From NCBI GenBank assembly GCA_018398815.1, contig CM031610.1, positions 33,836,855 to 33,900,854 of the forward strand: a DNA stretch of 64,000 nucleotides. Direction: 5' to 3'. The notes under the pieces are model-generated. The model made no database searches and had not been told where the DNA came from. It saw only the letters and a program-made list of their open reading frames with translations. Made by a program: the position numbers and the translations under genes. Origin of the DNA: Conus ventricosus (Eukaryota; Mollusca; Gastropoda; Neogastropoda; Conidae). This document shows, piece after piece, positions 1 through 12,393 of the stretch. The number at the start of each line of letters is the position of its first letter. Within the stretch, counting starts at the first letter, position 1.

Positions 1-32
1 TTTGGGATAGTACTTATGTATGCTTTTTCATT

Positions 33-581
33 TCAACAAATCTTACGTATATGAATTTTCATACCTGTCTCTCTCTTGCTCTGAAATGGATGATCTGCAA
101 AAACAGAGTTTGATTGGCACTTTCGTTTTGCTGGTTGGGAATACTGTTTGAGAACGGCAGATTTCTTTATCTTTTTCTCTGGTCTCCCACCTTTACTCTG
201 CTGTTGAAAGTGAGTGGGATAGCACACACTGACTGACAGATAAACTGGGCTCAAACAGGTGCCATAATTTTGAGGCTTTTTCAAATTCTGCCAATGCACG
301 GCTCTTTGCTGTAGTTGAATGTTTGCGGTTTGTCAGATTTTTCAAAGTTTTTGCACAAAACACACAAACTATTTTTGAATGTACTTCCTCCCTATCTTCC
401 AGAACATTCACATTGAAGATTACGTTTATTTCAGAAGCAACACTCAAACACGTTACTACTGATTTGTTTTATCTTTCTTTGATCTCTTAGACCTTTTCCC
501 ACACAGTCTACACAAGACCTTTAAACGTTCAAAATGTTCAGTGAGAGAATGACCGTTTTGTTCCATAATCCTTTCGGCCAT
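33..581 (-). pseudogene. Relic of a zinc-binding, RAG1/Transib-like N-terminal domain
   Basis: The minus strand reads MAERIMEQNGHSLTEHFERL, then VLCRLCGKRSK (about 581-470). After a one-base shift it reads INVIFNVNVLEDREEVHSKI, then VCVFCAKTLKN. After a second shift near 250-230 it reads YPTHFQQQSKGGRPEKKIKK. The CRLCG and VFCAK cysteine pairs and the HFQQQSKGGRP segment resemble the N-terminal zinc-binding region of RAG1/Transib-like proteins that recur in invertebrate genomes. The two frameshifts and the lack of a following core domain suggest a dead fragment, though the window edge hides what lies further on. Family assignment is from memory of the pattern and is moderate at best. Confidence 0.4.
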
Positions 582-583
582 CA

Positions 584-584
584 C

Positions 585-639
<55 letters not shown>

Positions 640-656
640 GCACGCACGCACGCACT

Positions 657-687
<31 letters not shown>

Positions 688-712
688 CACACACACACAC
701 ACACACACAAAA
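584..712. repeat. Compound microsatellite: poly-C, (CT)n, (CA)n
   Basis: A poly-C run is followed by a CT repeat and then a long interrupted CA/CG-A repeat up to base 712. It lies directly 5' of the ATG of the relic above. Confidence 0.95.
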
Positions 713-1039
713 CACCTAATGGTACTACCAACAACACACTTTAATTTGAATTTGCCGATAGAAATAGTAGTAGTGATTGGAAATGAAGTATTATTTTAAT
801 TATAATAATTATTCACTTATTATTGTTATGCCTACTACCATTACTGTTATCAGTAGTATTATTTTGCTTGTAGTAATTATGTTATCCTCTACGTTTCCCT
901 TTAATTAGGCCTACGTTGCTCTACATGCAACATAGTACATATAAAATGTAGCAACATGAAGAAATATGTATATATACAACGGTGTAAATACGGCCCCTTT
1001 ACAAATGCTAACTAACTTTTCATTCACAAAGATTTTTTT
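713..1039. other. AT-rich spacer
   Basis: I see no gene or repeat end here, only short AT-rich sequence with TAATAAT-type simple stretches. Confidence 0.5.
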
Positions 1040-1700
1040 CCAACGCCTGGCCGGCCAACTCGGGTCACAAACATCATCAGGCCAGCGCAGCACATCAGGC
1101 AGGCCAACGACGCACGCGCGCGCCACGGCGAAAGCCTAGGTTTTGCCGGTCGCAAAGTTCTGTCAGAAAGTTTTAAACACGAACTTAATTATGGTACTCA
1201 CAGAGAAGAGCGAAATGCCAGCTTTTGTCACACTCTCAAGTACTCACTGCGCTATTGCTCTCGTACAGAAATTTTAGTCTAAAACCTCTGTACAGTAAAT
1301 AAACTTAATGATGTTGCACCAGTCTCGAAGCGTCCAAACACAAAGCGTGTTCGCTGAGGAAAGATCGCGCGTCTGGTACAGTGCGGTGGCTGACTCGTTA
1401 CGCGCCTAGCTGGGGTCAAAAGGCAAAGCGTGAATGAACTAAATGCTGTGGTTGTGAGTGGGTTGGCGCGGCCGTGCATAGTGAATGGGAAAACAATCGG
1501 TATAAATCGATAAAGAAAACACTTAACGGAACAGCGCTCAGATGAAGCAAATGGCTGTGAGCACAGATCAGGGAATCCCCCAACTATGACATTTATTGCT
1601 GCTCATCATATTGGAGAGTGAGAATATCGGAGTTAGGTAACCCTAGTTGGTCGCATTTTGGCGACATCGGCGGTGAGCCACATGGTTGTGGAAATGCGAC
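1040..1700. other. CpG-rich patch, possible promoter or transposon remnant
   Basis: CpG is clearly more frequent here than in the surrounding AT-rich DNA, for example ACGCACGCGCGCGCCACGGC at about 1110 and several CG steps at 1325-1480. No TATA box, initiator or convincing first exon can be tied to it. It could be a promoter of a gene outside the view or a young repeat not yet depleted of CpG. Confidence 0.25.
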
Positions 1701-1789
1701 GTCGGCGGCGTAAGGGTTAAAACAAAACAAAATCAGAAGTTGTTCCAGTGACAACTATGTGAGTGTTTAGCGATACAGTTAGTGTTATC

Positions 1790-3200
1790 CCATGAAAAGA
1801 AAACCCTTTAATTGCCCTTTTTTTCCCATCAAGTGCCAGATAGGTTTAATGTTTAGGTCTGATGACATTGTGAACTTGGGTTTTTGCATCTTTTGGATTT
1901 TATTTGGGGTTTTTTTGCTATAAAGCTTTTTTCTGCTTGTCGCCGCACAGCAGAATAGCTCTGGACTCAGTCACCCTGCTTGTTTCAAATTTAATCCTGC
2001 ATTCTCCACATTCTTGGAAATTGGAAGGGTTTTTGAAAAAGTTGAATATTGTCAAAGGGTCTGGATAGGGGGGGAAAAAAATTTCGTAACTGGTATATGC
2101 CCTTTTTTTTGGCTTTTTTTTAAATTTAAATATTTAAAAACCACCAGCCCCCATTCATTCTGTATATTAAACATGTTTGGCCATTTCTGCTGTGTTCTTT
2201 TCATCCTCATCATTTTTGGGGCCAAACAACCTTTGGTCCTTCCTGCCATATTAAAAACCCGCAGACCCCAGCCTGCAAGAACCCCCCGGGTCGCCTCTGC
2301 TACCACGACAGCGCGCTCCATCGCCACCCCCCTTCTTAAACACTCTGTCCTCCACAGTGGGGAAAGTCGTCCCCAACCCCCCCCGGGCACAGCCCAACCC
2401 CTCCAACCCCCCCTCCTGGAGCCTCTGGGGCGGGCTGCAGGCCCACCACCTGCGGCCCCCAATCACATTCAGCGCCAAAGGGGTTTTGACTTCCCCCAGC
2501 CCAGGACGCACCCAAAAGCCGTGTCAGCAGCACATGGGGGAGCTTTGGGAGAGGCTTCCTGGAAAGGGGGACCTAACTGGGAGAGCGCGAAAATTCCAAC
2601 TTTTGGGAGAACTCTCTAAATTTTGGACCTAACTTTTGGGAAAGGACCTCTAAAAGGGGTGACCTAACGGAAGAAGAGTCTAAAATGTAACCAAAACTGT
2701 TAAGAGACCCTTGAGAATGTCTAAGTTTGGGGAGAGACATTCGGAAAGTGAGCACCTGTAAAGAGAAGGACTTTCTCGAATTGAACTTCAAGGAGGGAAG
2801 GATTTTGCAAATATAAATGTGATTTACGTTTGGGGAATTCCTTTGGGTTCCCTTTTCGTTTGGGTGAAAAAGACGTCCGGGAGTTTTGAAATGGACCCAA
2901 TTTGGGGGACTTTCCAGAAATGGTGAAAAAAACTTGGGAGAAAATTTTTTGAAAAGAGTACACATTACTAACTCGAGACTTCGGGAAAAGGTACCAGCGG
3001 GGTCAGAGAGGGTAAATAATGAAAAGGGACCATCACGGGATTTCCGAAATTTACTTAAGTGTTTGGTAAGGGGCCCTTTTTGGGAAAAGGGGACTTGCAT
3101 TTGGAGAAGAATTATCTTTTAAAAGATACCTAAGGGGTTTTTGAGAAAACCTAGAAAAAAGTGACCTAACTGTTGGAGAGAGGCTTTATGGAAATGTGAT
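1790..3200. other. Homopolymer-rich tract with degenerate tandem units
   Basis: The tract is crowded with runs of A, T, G and C of four or more. A GC-rich, proline-coding-like section lies at 2250-2560. From 2570 to about 3200, diverged units of roughly 30-40 bp share GGGAGAG, TCTAAA and GACCTAAC. Long open frames in it have skewed composition and no recognisable domain, so I do not call them genes. Confidence 0.4.
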
Positions 3201-6200
3201 GTCAAGATTTGGTGGAAATGTTGACATTATGTTGGACAGGATATCCAAAAAATGGTAACCAGAACTCTGGCATCACTTTGGGAGACAGTGACTTAGATGC
3301 TGGAAAGAAAGTTTCAGGGTGGTTACCTTACCAAACACTGGCTTCAGTGCGTTGTACAAGTGTTGTTGATTCTCTGAGATCTGCAGATATGATCTATTCG
3401 TGAGACTTCTGTCTGATTTCTTTTTCACAGATTGCCAGGTCTTTCATTATGCTGTTGATAAATGAAAAAGCTTAACCCTTCAACTGCCAAGATTTCCTGC
3501 TTTTGACATTGTTGTGTGCGAGAGTGAGGCTCTCCATTTTCATAAGCCAAAACGGGAATGGGTAGTGCTCATTGATCTATTTGATTTTTTTTTTCCTGAA
3601 ACTTAACAGATACTTCACAAATGTATGGTGTATGGGGACTTACTGTTGAAAGAGGTCACTTTTATAAAGTAGGCTATTTTTTTATGAATAATCTATGAGA
3701 AATTATTTGGTTAATGATTTGGAAAGAGCACAATGCCAGATTCAGAAAAGATTCTGGCAGACAAGGGGTTGACTTCTTTATGCTATGATAAATGTACTTG
3801 GTTTAGTTGCACCACATACATCGTCCATAAACATTTTGCATCAGTCAACTTGCTGCCAGTGTAGCGTGAAGTTCTGACCTGACGGGATGCACACAAAAAC
3901 TCTTGGTCAATAATTACTCAGAACAGCTGAATTCTAAACTAGAGAGCGCTGAGTGTTTAAAACCATTTTAAGAGAGAGATTTTTTGATTGGTCCCAGCTA
4001 TCTGCATTGTTCTTTTCCTGTAGCAATGTCAGCTATGAGCTGTTATAAAGTCTATGCACATATGTCGGTAGGTGCATAACGAAACTGAGCCGAGGGTGTA
4101 CATGGTATTTTGTAGATCGAGAAGGAGGAGGACAAGTACCTTGCCATGCTTGCGGACTATTCGCTAATGTTGGAGTTCTGTTCGTTCATGCAGATTGCTA
4201 ACCACTTCTGGGCATCACAGTCATTTGTGCACTGCGAGAGAATTGTTCAGGTGGCTGGGCTGTCTCCTTTGCCTGCAACACAAGCCTTTGCACTGGTGCA
4301 GATCACTGTGTGTGTGTGTGTTGTGCTTCAGACTTGGCAGTTTTGCAATGTCAGCAGCAAAGTGACGCAGCCAGCCAGCCCATCAGTGAACAGAAGCAAG
4401 ACAGAGAGCCAACCAGATCAACAGGAAGTTGTGAATGCCTTTGATATGCGCGATGGAAATCTGAAGAGAGAAAGGCAAAGGTACTTATCCTGTCCCCTCT
4501 TGATCTGTGATTGTATGGTTTATGCAGTCATGATGTTAAATGGTCTGAACTGATCTGAATCTGATGAAAGTGATCACAAGCACTGCGAAAGGTTTTATTG
4601 GGTTTAGGACAGTCGTATACATGCTCTGAAGAAATATGTGATACAGTAATGTGATATGAAAGATAATTGTTCCAAACTGCTGAATTTTGAATCAGCTTCG
4701 TTGTTAGATGCCTGACGAGTGTCTTTTTTGTAAAACAATTTGTCAGAGGTGATGTTGGGTGATGTGGTTGGCAAACAGTGACCAGTCTTTGCATGAGCAC
4801 ATACATGCAAAGCAGACAAGTTCAAAGTATGTATTTCTTTAACCTTTTGTTGGGGGCATGGAGGATAACAGATTCAATTGTGCCAGTTTTAACACAAAGC
4901 AGCCTGCAGATCAGTTGTACTACACATGTAAATACAACCAAACCACAGGTGGTCATACTTTGCCTTGACAGTTTTTCGTAACTTTAATGTACTGAGATGA
5001 TTTTAACAAAGCAGACTTGCTTGCACTCAGAAGTTTTTACAGCTAAAATGCTGACATTACAGCAAGAAATTCGGAGGTCGAAAACTTGTTTACATTTTTT
5101 GACAAAATTAAGAAATAAAATGGAAGTAATACTCTAATGCGTTTGTATCACTGGAGTTGCATGTCCTATTTTCCGTTGAAATTCCTCTGTATCAGGTTTG
5201 TGACGATTGCATACCAACCTGATTAATTCAAATGCGTAGATATCAGGTAGCTGTGATATATTTTCATTTTTCCAAAATGAGCCTCAAAAATGTGATAAAC
5301 CAACCATTTGATGCTGTTTCTAAGGGAACGGAGACACACAGACACAACAGTCAGAAGTATTTTTGTTTCATTATCCAGTTCATCTCATGATGTCATTCTC
5401 ATGTTGATTGGAATAAGGAAATCTGTTTGTCTCATACCTGAGGCAGATGAAAAGAAAAATAAAGACAGTGTGATGTCATAATAAGAGGATTTGGTTGCTT
5501 CCATCTGTGTCCTAATATTTGTTGTTGCAGTACATAAAAACCAACATGAAATCATCTAGTTAGCATTTAAAGATGAACTGATCATTGGGTAAAGTTTACA
5601 AAGTAACAATCAGTCCATCAGTAAGGCAGTAAATTAATGAAAACAGTTTAAAGAAATACATTTGGCACATAGTCCATCCGAGGTGAGGTTCACGAAGCCC
5701 TTGTTAGTTGTGATGAAGGAACAAGTGCTGACCCTCACGATGCAAAGTTTTATCACTTTGCGCCTTTTGGGGTGTGAAGGGTGTTAGACTTTTTTTTTAA
5801 ACTGATTGATTTACAGTTAAGTGAATCAGTTATCAGAGAAGAAACCAACTGAAAGTGACCACTTTCAGTTTGTTTCATCATGGTGCAGTCATCCACACAG
5901 GGCCCATTCACTAATTTCAGGACTGAACTGAAAATAAAAGCAAACAAAAAAATTTTCCATGCCATTTTACAATTGTTCTGTATAGCATTAACTCAAAGAA
6001 AGAGAAAACAATAAACCAAGTAAATGCTTCAGACGCTTTAAGACAAAAAAACAAAAAAAGTACTCGCCCTTTCCAATTTATATGACAGGAAGATGCATTT
6101 TGTCAGAGATGTGATAATGTTGTAAAACAAATTTCTAATCTGCGGGGGCGTCGACAGTCCGAAGCCAGCGCGACAAATTGCCCATGCAAGAGCTGTGATT

Positions 6201-9200
6201 CTCTGTGATATGACATACTGTAACTTCCACTGCCACTGAGGACAGAACACAACTTGAAGCTGACCGTGCACAGCACTTCTCACCAGGTGGCATACAGAAA
6301 AGATGCACAAAGAAATCTATCCAGATACTTTACAGAGGGAGGAAGGGGGAAGGGCAGTGTCTAAGGGATGGAGAATTCCTGTGTCTATGGCTCTTGTGGA
6401 AAGTTAGACGATTCCCCACACTTGTGAGCTGATTAGAAGTTGCAGCTAGCATTAAGGTCTTGAGTTGTGCGTGTCCCTGTGTTTTACGAATGTGTAGGAG
6501 CAAAGGTAGAACTTTGTGCTTTTTGTTGCATTGGTATTGTTCACCATGATCTGACCACTGGGCAGTTTAGAATGTAGAGTGCTCCCCTTTACAAGGGACA
6601 GCACTCTGGTTTCATCCATAATTAAGGTTCTTCAGAATATAGGGAGTTCTCTTCTGAGGACTCTCTGCTGCCACGCTCTGCACGAGTTTCTTTCTACTGT
6701 ACAGATTTTCACAGAATATGAAATAAGTTTCAGCTCTTCCTGTAGCAGCTATCTAAGCTTTTCATTTTGAGGTAGGTTGATGTCTGTATTTCTTGACCAC
6801 CCATTTCATCAATTCCCATCTCAAAACCACATTTTTCAATAGCTGGTTTCTTTCTCTTTCCATCAACTGGATTTGAAATACACACAATATGAACAGCATG
6901 TATGTTTGACATTGTGATAGGCGGTCTCGCTGTTAATTCCCTATCCATTGCAGAAGACAAAAAAATATGATGTTTGTGTGTGATGTAAGAGTAAATGTAT
7001 GCAATACATCCGTACCAGAACATATAGAACCGGAACATGTGGTCTGCGCACTGGATTGTTATGTGTCTGGATGATCAGTCAGTGCTCCAGGAGTTTGAGC
7101 TGTATTAACTCGGATACTGCACATGTTGGCCCACTCAGTTGGATGCCAAATCTGATTCGGCCATGTTGTGGGTGCTTCAGAACATACAACATCCAGGATA
7201 AATTTGAATCTGTCTTTTTGCCTTCTAGTCCGAAAGTTACAGTTGAATTCACTTCTCGTTATAGAGGTTGTGCATCACTGATCCAGATGAGTATAGCCCT
7301 GTAAGCAGAGTGTGTTGTAAATAGTCTGCAGGTACTGGGTGTGGTGATTCAGTCTTGTTGAATTTGTTATCTGGACTGGGAATAGAAACTGACATTTTTA
7401 AAGGCAATAGTGTTTATAATGCATATGTAGAGACATGTTTTTTCTTCTTCTGTTATTGTGTTATTTTCTCTTTCTGTAGAGATGTTTTTTTTTCTTCTGT
7501 TATTTTCTCCTTCTGTCTGTGTACTGTTAAGTTTACTTTTTAGGGTTTCTGCTGGAGGTATATGTTCTCTGACATTACAAAAAATGATGTTGATGTTATT
7601 GCACAGTGGAATGTGCAGAGCCATTCGTTCACATTGAGGTATGTGCATAAGTTATGCAGCCAAGTAGTAACTCTGAGTGTGCTGTTTATATGGCAGTTGA
7701 GCAGTAATGTATTGAACATCCTATTTCTGATCTCTTCTTATCATGCTTTTTGATGATCATTTTTGTTGTGTTTGTATCCATTGTACTGCTTTTTTCTCAT
7801 CCTGTAGTCCTTGGGTGTTTTGTTTATGTGTGGGTACAATTTTTGTTGTTGTTGATGGTTTAAAGTGATCTGTAATCAGTGTATTTGTTGAACAAGAACC
7901 TTGTGTGCAATATCTATCAATGTGATCCCAGAAATTGATGTCGGACCAGAGTCAGGATTCATTCTACATTGCCTCTTTCAGTTGCACCTGCCCTTTACAT
8001 GATTTAGATGGAAAACAAGCTGATGTAATGATGTAATCGCATCTATATATTCCTTTGCTTCTGCGAGCTCCTTTTTCAATATGTGTATGTCTTTGGGTGT
8101 ATCAGTCCTGACATTTCATCGGTCATTATTCACAACGTTAACTGGCTTCACACTGTTTTTTTTTTTTTTTTTTTTAATTTCAGTTCAAAGAAATTCCTCT
8201 GTACACCTGTGATCCTTAATGTTGTCCAGATGATTATTGTCCCGTTGGAAAGAATGCCATGGCCATAATATTAATATTCTTGCAGACAAAAGAAAAAAAG
8301 GAAAGGGAATTGTTGTTTGACCTTGTGTTGGCATGTCGGAAAGGCAGCTAGTGTTAATTCCAACTGCCGTGAGGTGTAATCCTCTTTTCTTTGCAAGAGT
8401 CAGAGGGAAGTGGCCTGTGCTTTCAGTTTCAAGTAGTTGATGATTTTGCATTTGTTTTCAATAATATTCTAAGTTTCTTTGGATTTTGATGATACTTTGT
8501 AGGACAAAATATGTTCTTTTCAGTGTTTGAATTTACCAGAATTTTTTTTTTTTAATTCCAGTAAATTCCAGTAGATTTTGTTTGATCATTTCATGTTTGT
8601 GTGTCTTTCTTTTACAAACCTTACATATTCTTGATTTCTCAACTGATCATTTTGGACAAATTTTTCTATGTGTGTGTTTCCTGTGTGCCTTTCAGGATTT
8701 GCTGTTGGTTTGATCTTAGTTTTTCTTTCATGTTTCTGTTGTTTTATAGATACTTCTTGTTTTTGTGACAAGTTTTGCTGTCATTTTCTTTAATAATTAT
8801 GTTGTGCATGGGCAATTGGTGAATGAGGAATTTTGAATGATGTTGGAATTGTAAATAGTGGAAGCTCATTAGTTTTGAACATTTGGTAAATAGCGTTTGA
8901 CTTGATGTCCTTCCACATTAAACCGAGGATTGTTAAATTAAAAAGACTAGTGTTTAAAATACATGTAGCTGTTTTCTAAAGGTGGTGTGGGCTTTTCTCA
9001 AGTTGAAATATTGTACTTGCTGTAAGGACAGGTAAACTGTAAACATGTCGCCATAAATTTAGCAGCATGGTTGTGAATCTTGATCCACTTTTTTGTCAGC
9101 ATCCCATTAACATACATATGTGTGTGTGTGCATTTGTGTGTGGGTGCTGTGTGTGTGTATGTGTGCACGCGCTCATATATACGATGCTTAGTAATCAATG

Positions 9201-9290
9201 TAACCTTCGTATTTTCTCGGTCTAGAGTATGACCCCTACCATCCAACCCCCCCCCCCTTTTTTTTTTTATAAAACAGCGCTAAAGGATGG
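3201..9290. other. AT-rich non-coding stretch
   Basis: Only short, scattered open frames and simple repeats are present: a T-run at 8157-8176, TG repeats at 4308-4320 and 9120-9165, and a duplicated TTCTTCTGTTATTTTCTC motif near 7445-7520. One weak exon candidate at 4116 is described under findings. No transposon end or RNA gene was seen. It could be the long 3' UTR or intron of an unseen plus-strand gene, which is a guess. Confidence 0.4.
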
Positions 9291-9292
9291 CA

Positions 9293-9439
9293 ATGTAGAA
9301 TAAACATAAAATGTAGAATAAACATAAAATGTTATTTGCCGTTCTGTCACTAAAGTAGTGGAAGCAATCACTTCAATGTAGAATAAACATAAAATGTTAT
9401 TTGCCGTTCTGTCACTAAAGTAGTGGAAGCAATCACTTC
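9293..9439. repeat. Tandem duplication, 65-bp unit x2 plus a partial
   Basis: Units at 9310-9374 and 9375-9439 are essentially identical, starting AATGTAGAATAAACATAAAA and ending GCAATCACTTC. A 17-base partial copy precedes them at 9293. Confidence 0.95.
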
Positions 9440-10304
9440 TCAGTTCAGTTAGCCAGTTGATAGTCGTCTGGGTTTCCTGATCTTCATCCATCGATATCCT
9501 CCTCTCATTTTTTACTCGTTTTTTGGTTTTTTTTTACCTCGGTGCGAGTGTGAGCAATCTGTACAATACAGTATTTTATTTTGTGGGAGGGTGGGGGTTG
9601 GAAACGGAGGGGAGGGGGTTACAGTATTGTTACAGTATACCCAAAATGGATCTGCCAAAAGGACCATACAAAACCGCCAAGTTAAGAATGGCCCGACATC
9701 GATTGGTCCGCTCCAGCATTACTTAATTAAGCTCAAAGAAAATTTCAGTTATCTTCATTTTGAGGGTTGATGCACTGAACTATGCACTTGTTTGCCTGGA
9801 GTTTGCGTCGTATCCAGAAGCTGATACAGAGCACCACAAGCTGTGTTTCATATAACCGACATGGGGAACAGGGGAGAGGAAGTACTTGACATCATGCTAA
9901 ACAATCAGGAGCAACAGGTGCAAGGCAAGGCTGGCTGTTGGGCTTCAGTGATTAGGAAAGAAGAAACCGTTCTGTGTTTTCCTCAATTAAGAATCATCAG
10001 CTGACATTCTAATCAAGCACATAATAGTGCGTTTCAGAAACCAGCACCAGTATCAGAACGGCAGCTGGTGTAGTAGAAATGTTGAACCGATTCCTGTTTT
10101 AAAAAAGAAAAATAGTCTAGCTGGTTTCCTTTAGAGCTGCTTCAAATCCTGACATAGCCACGTTTTACTGTTTAGTCACATTAAAAATACTACTAATACG
10201 ACTGTCTAGCACAAAAATGATCTCTCTTTAGATGCCCTGCACGTTATTTATTCACAGTGCCAAATTTGGAGAACAAATGAAAATTCTGGATTTTTACATC
10301 CCTT

Positions 10305-10330
10305 CCCCCCCCCCCCCCCCCCCCCCCCCC
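10305..10330. repeat. Poly-C tract (26 bp)
   Basis: A pure C run followed by a pyrimidine-rich C/T stretch to about 10520. It is one of about a dozen long G/C homopolymers in the window. Confidence 0.95.
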
Positions 10331-10750
10331 GCCCACCCCTCTCCTGCTGCTGTTGCTCCTTCCCTTCCATCTCTCCTTACCCCATACCCTGTCTCTCTTC
10401 ACCCATATGTCCTTTCCTCCCTCCCATCCCCCATCACTCTCTACCCTTTTCTTTATTTTTGGTTACGGTCTACTCTACAAGTCCCACTCCTACCCTCCCC
10501 ACCCCACCCTACCCCTTCCCTTTGATATGCTTCAAAATTTCGATATATGCTTAGCTATGTAGTCACTGTTTTGTGTCACGTTAGTAATGAGACTTGTTAG
10601 CACAAAGTGAGCCCAGTGTGCGGAGTCACCATGCCAGATTTGGAGGTCGGATGAAAACTGTGGAAATTTTGATATGGAACAGCAAAAATGGGACTCGAGG
10701 ACACAGACATTCAAAATGCACTTTCAGCATTACTACGTGGGGAGGGTGGG

Positions 10751-10968
10751 TGTGAGGAATAAAGAACTCAACATTATTACCGAATAAGTCCGAAAGAATG
10801 TTGTTTGATTGTCTGGATTTTATTATCAGTTTCATTCCTCCCTTTTCCTTATTTTCTGGTGTGAGGAATAGTGAACTCAACATTATTACTGAGTTAATCC
10901 GAAAGGATGTTGTTTAATTGTCTGGATTTTATTATCAACTTCATTCCTTCCTTTTCCTCTTTTTCTTC
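10751..10968. repeat. Tandem duplication, 109-bp unit x2
   Basis: Copies start at 10751 and 10860 (TGTGAGGAATA) and share CTCAACATTATTAC and TGTCTGGATTTTATTATCA, with roughly 90% identity by eye. Confidence 0.9.
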
Positions 10969-11753
10969 AAAAAGAGGAATTGAAAGTGAAACCAACCATG
11001 TGACCATGAAAATCTATGATTCTTGATGGCTTGGGGTATTATTCCTTCTTGGGTTATGTACGCTCGGTTGTATGTATTCTTGTTGTTTTTCTGCGCGTGT
11101 GGATCCATCCTTCCCTTTTTATACTATAGTATGTATTGGATTAGGGCTTTCTTTCTTTTTTTTTCTTCTTTTTTTTTGGGGGGAGTGAGGGGGGAAATTG
11201 GGGGGGGGAATTCTTCTAGTGAGACGAGTCAAATATGTTGATAGGAGAGACAGAGTGGGGGTAGTGGCAGTCTGTGTCATTTGTTTGCTGAATACAAGAT
11301 AACATTACTTCCCACAGTTGAAACCTCTGGTTATTTCTAGTCTCGTCCTGACACAGTCCCAGCTCCAGTAGACTTCAGGAGGCAGATGGTGCCAGATTAT
11401 ATTGCACCCACCCACCGGAGAAGATCTGGCGTTTACTGCCAAGTCTCATGGGTGGTGTTCTGAAGTCTCATTCAGCAGACAGTAAAATACCATGCATACA
11501 GTAAAATTTTCTTTTTTCCTTTTCTTTTTATTGTCATAAGTATATCCCTCCTCCCCCTGCCTTTTTTGTCCCCCTGTTGTTGTTAAAAGACGTTCATTTG
11601 AGCTGGGTTAGCAAGTTTCTGAGTGGAAGAGAAAGCGTGAGCTCAGCTCACGTCTTCTGACTTTTGTTTGAGTGAACGACGGTCCGCTTATTTACATGGG
11701 AGAAAGCGTCCCTGTTTTTTTAAGTTCAGATACTGTGCTTCCTAACTAATGTC

Positions 11754-11759
11754 AATAAA
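11754..11759 (+). other. AATAAA, possible plus-strand poly(A) signal
   Basis: A plus-strand AATAAA followed by T/G-rich sequence, just before the LINE insertion. It is relevant only if an unseen plus-strand transcript crosses 3-11 kb. Confidence 0.12.
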
Positions 11760-12393
11760 CTTGTGTGAATGAATCTTCATGTGTCTGCCATTTACATAAT
11801 CTTCTTGACAGACTTGTGTTATGTTCGTCTGTCATTGAAACCCTCCGGGGGTTGCAACCTTGCTGTGGTCGGAGGGCTTGAGTGGTCCAGTGATCTTTTA
11901 GGCTTTGCTGATGGGGGCATCAATAGTCGACTAGATGGTTAGTTGTTGTGAACGCTTCTAGGCCTGTATAGCCAAGTTGCTGACTGGCCAAGCATTATGT
12001 GGTAGGAACTGATGCCCCAGGTAGGGTCTCCCATGTCAGAAAGGTTAGGAGTGAGGGCCCAGATAGTAACCCACCTTTTCCTATTCTATCATCTGCCTTT
12101 CTTAACGGATCTTTTCTTTCTTCGTCTCCCCATCAAGCCTTCTGTTCCACACTCTTTTTTTTTTTTCCTCCGATACTTGAGTCGCTGCCGTAAGCAGCGG
12201 GGAAGCCCAAGTTACAGTTACCTGCAAGGGGCTGAGTGGCTGATCCCAATTCAGTCGCTAAGGTGCACTGTCTGGTTTTCATGCGGGACGGCAACAGGCT
12301 TACGGATGCCATATTATGGCCATCCATTGTCCCTTCCCCAGCATGGCAGCTCTCCTGGGGTGACCGTTTATCTCTGCCGGTATTAAAACCTTC

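Noticed and set aside
2014..2632. Proline-rich frames on both strands at 2.0-2.6 kb
   Set aside because: Low-complexity C/G runs give long frames in several phases. No domain, no splice sites, and suspect base quality.
5753..7648. Short frames of 60-100 codons on both strands
   Set aside because: No family resemblance, no consistent splice signals, and AT-rich composition as expected by chance.
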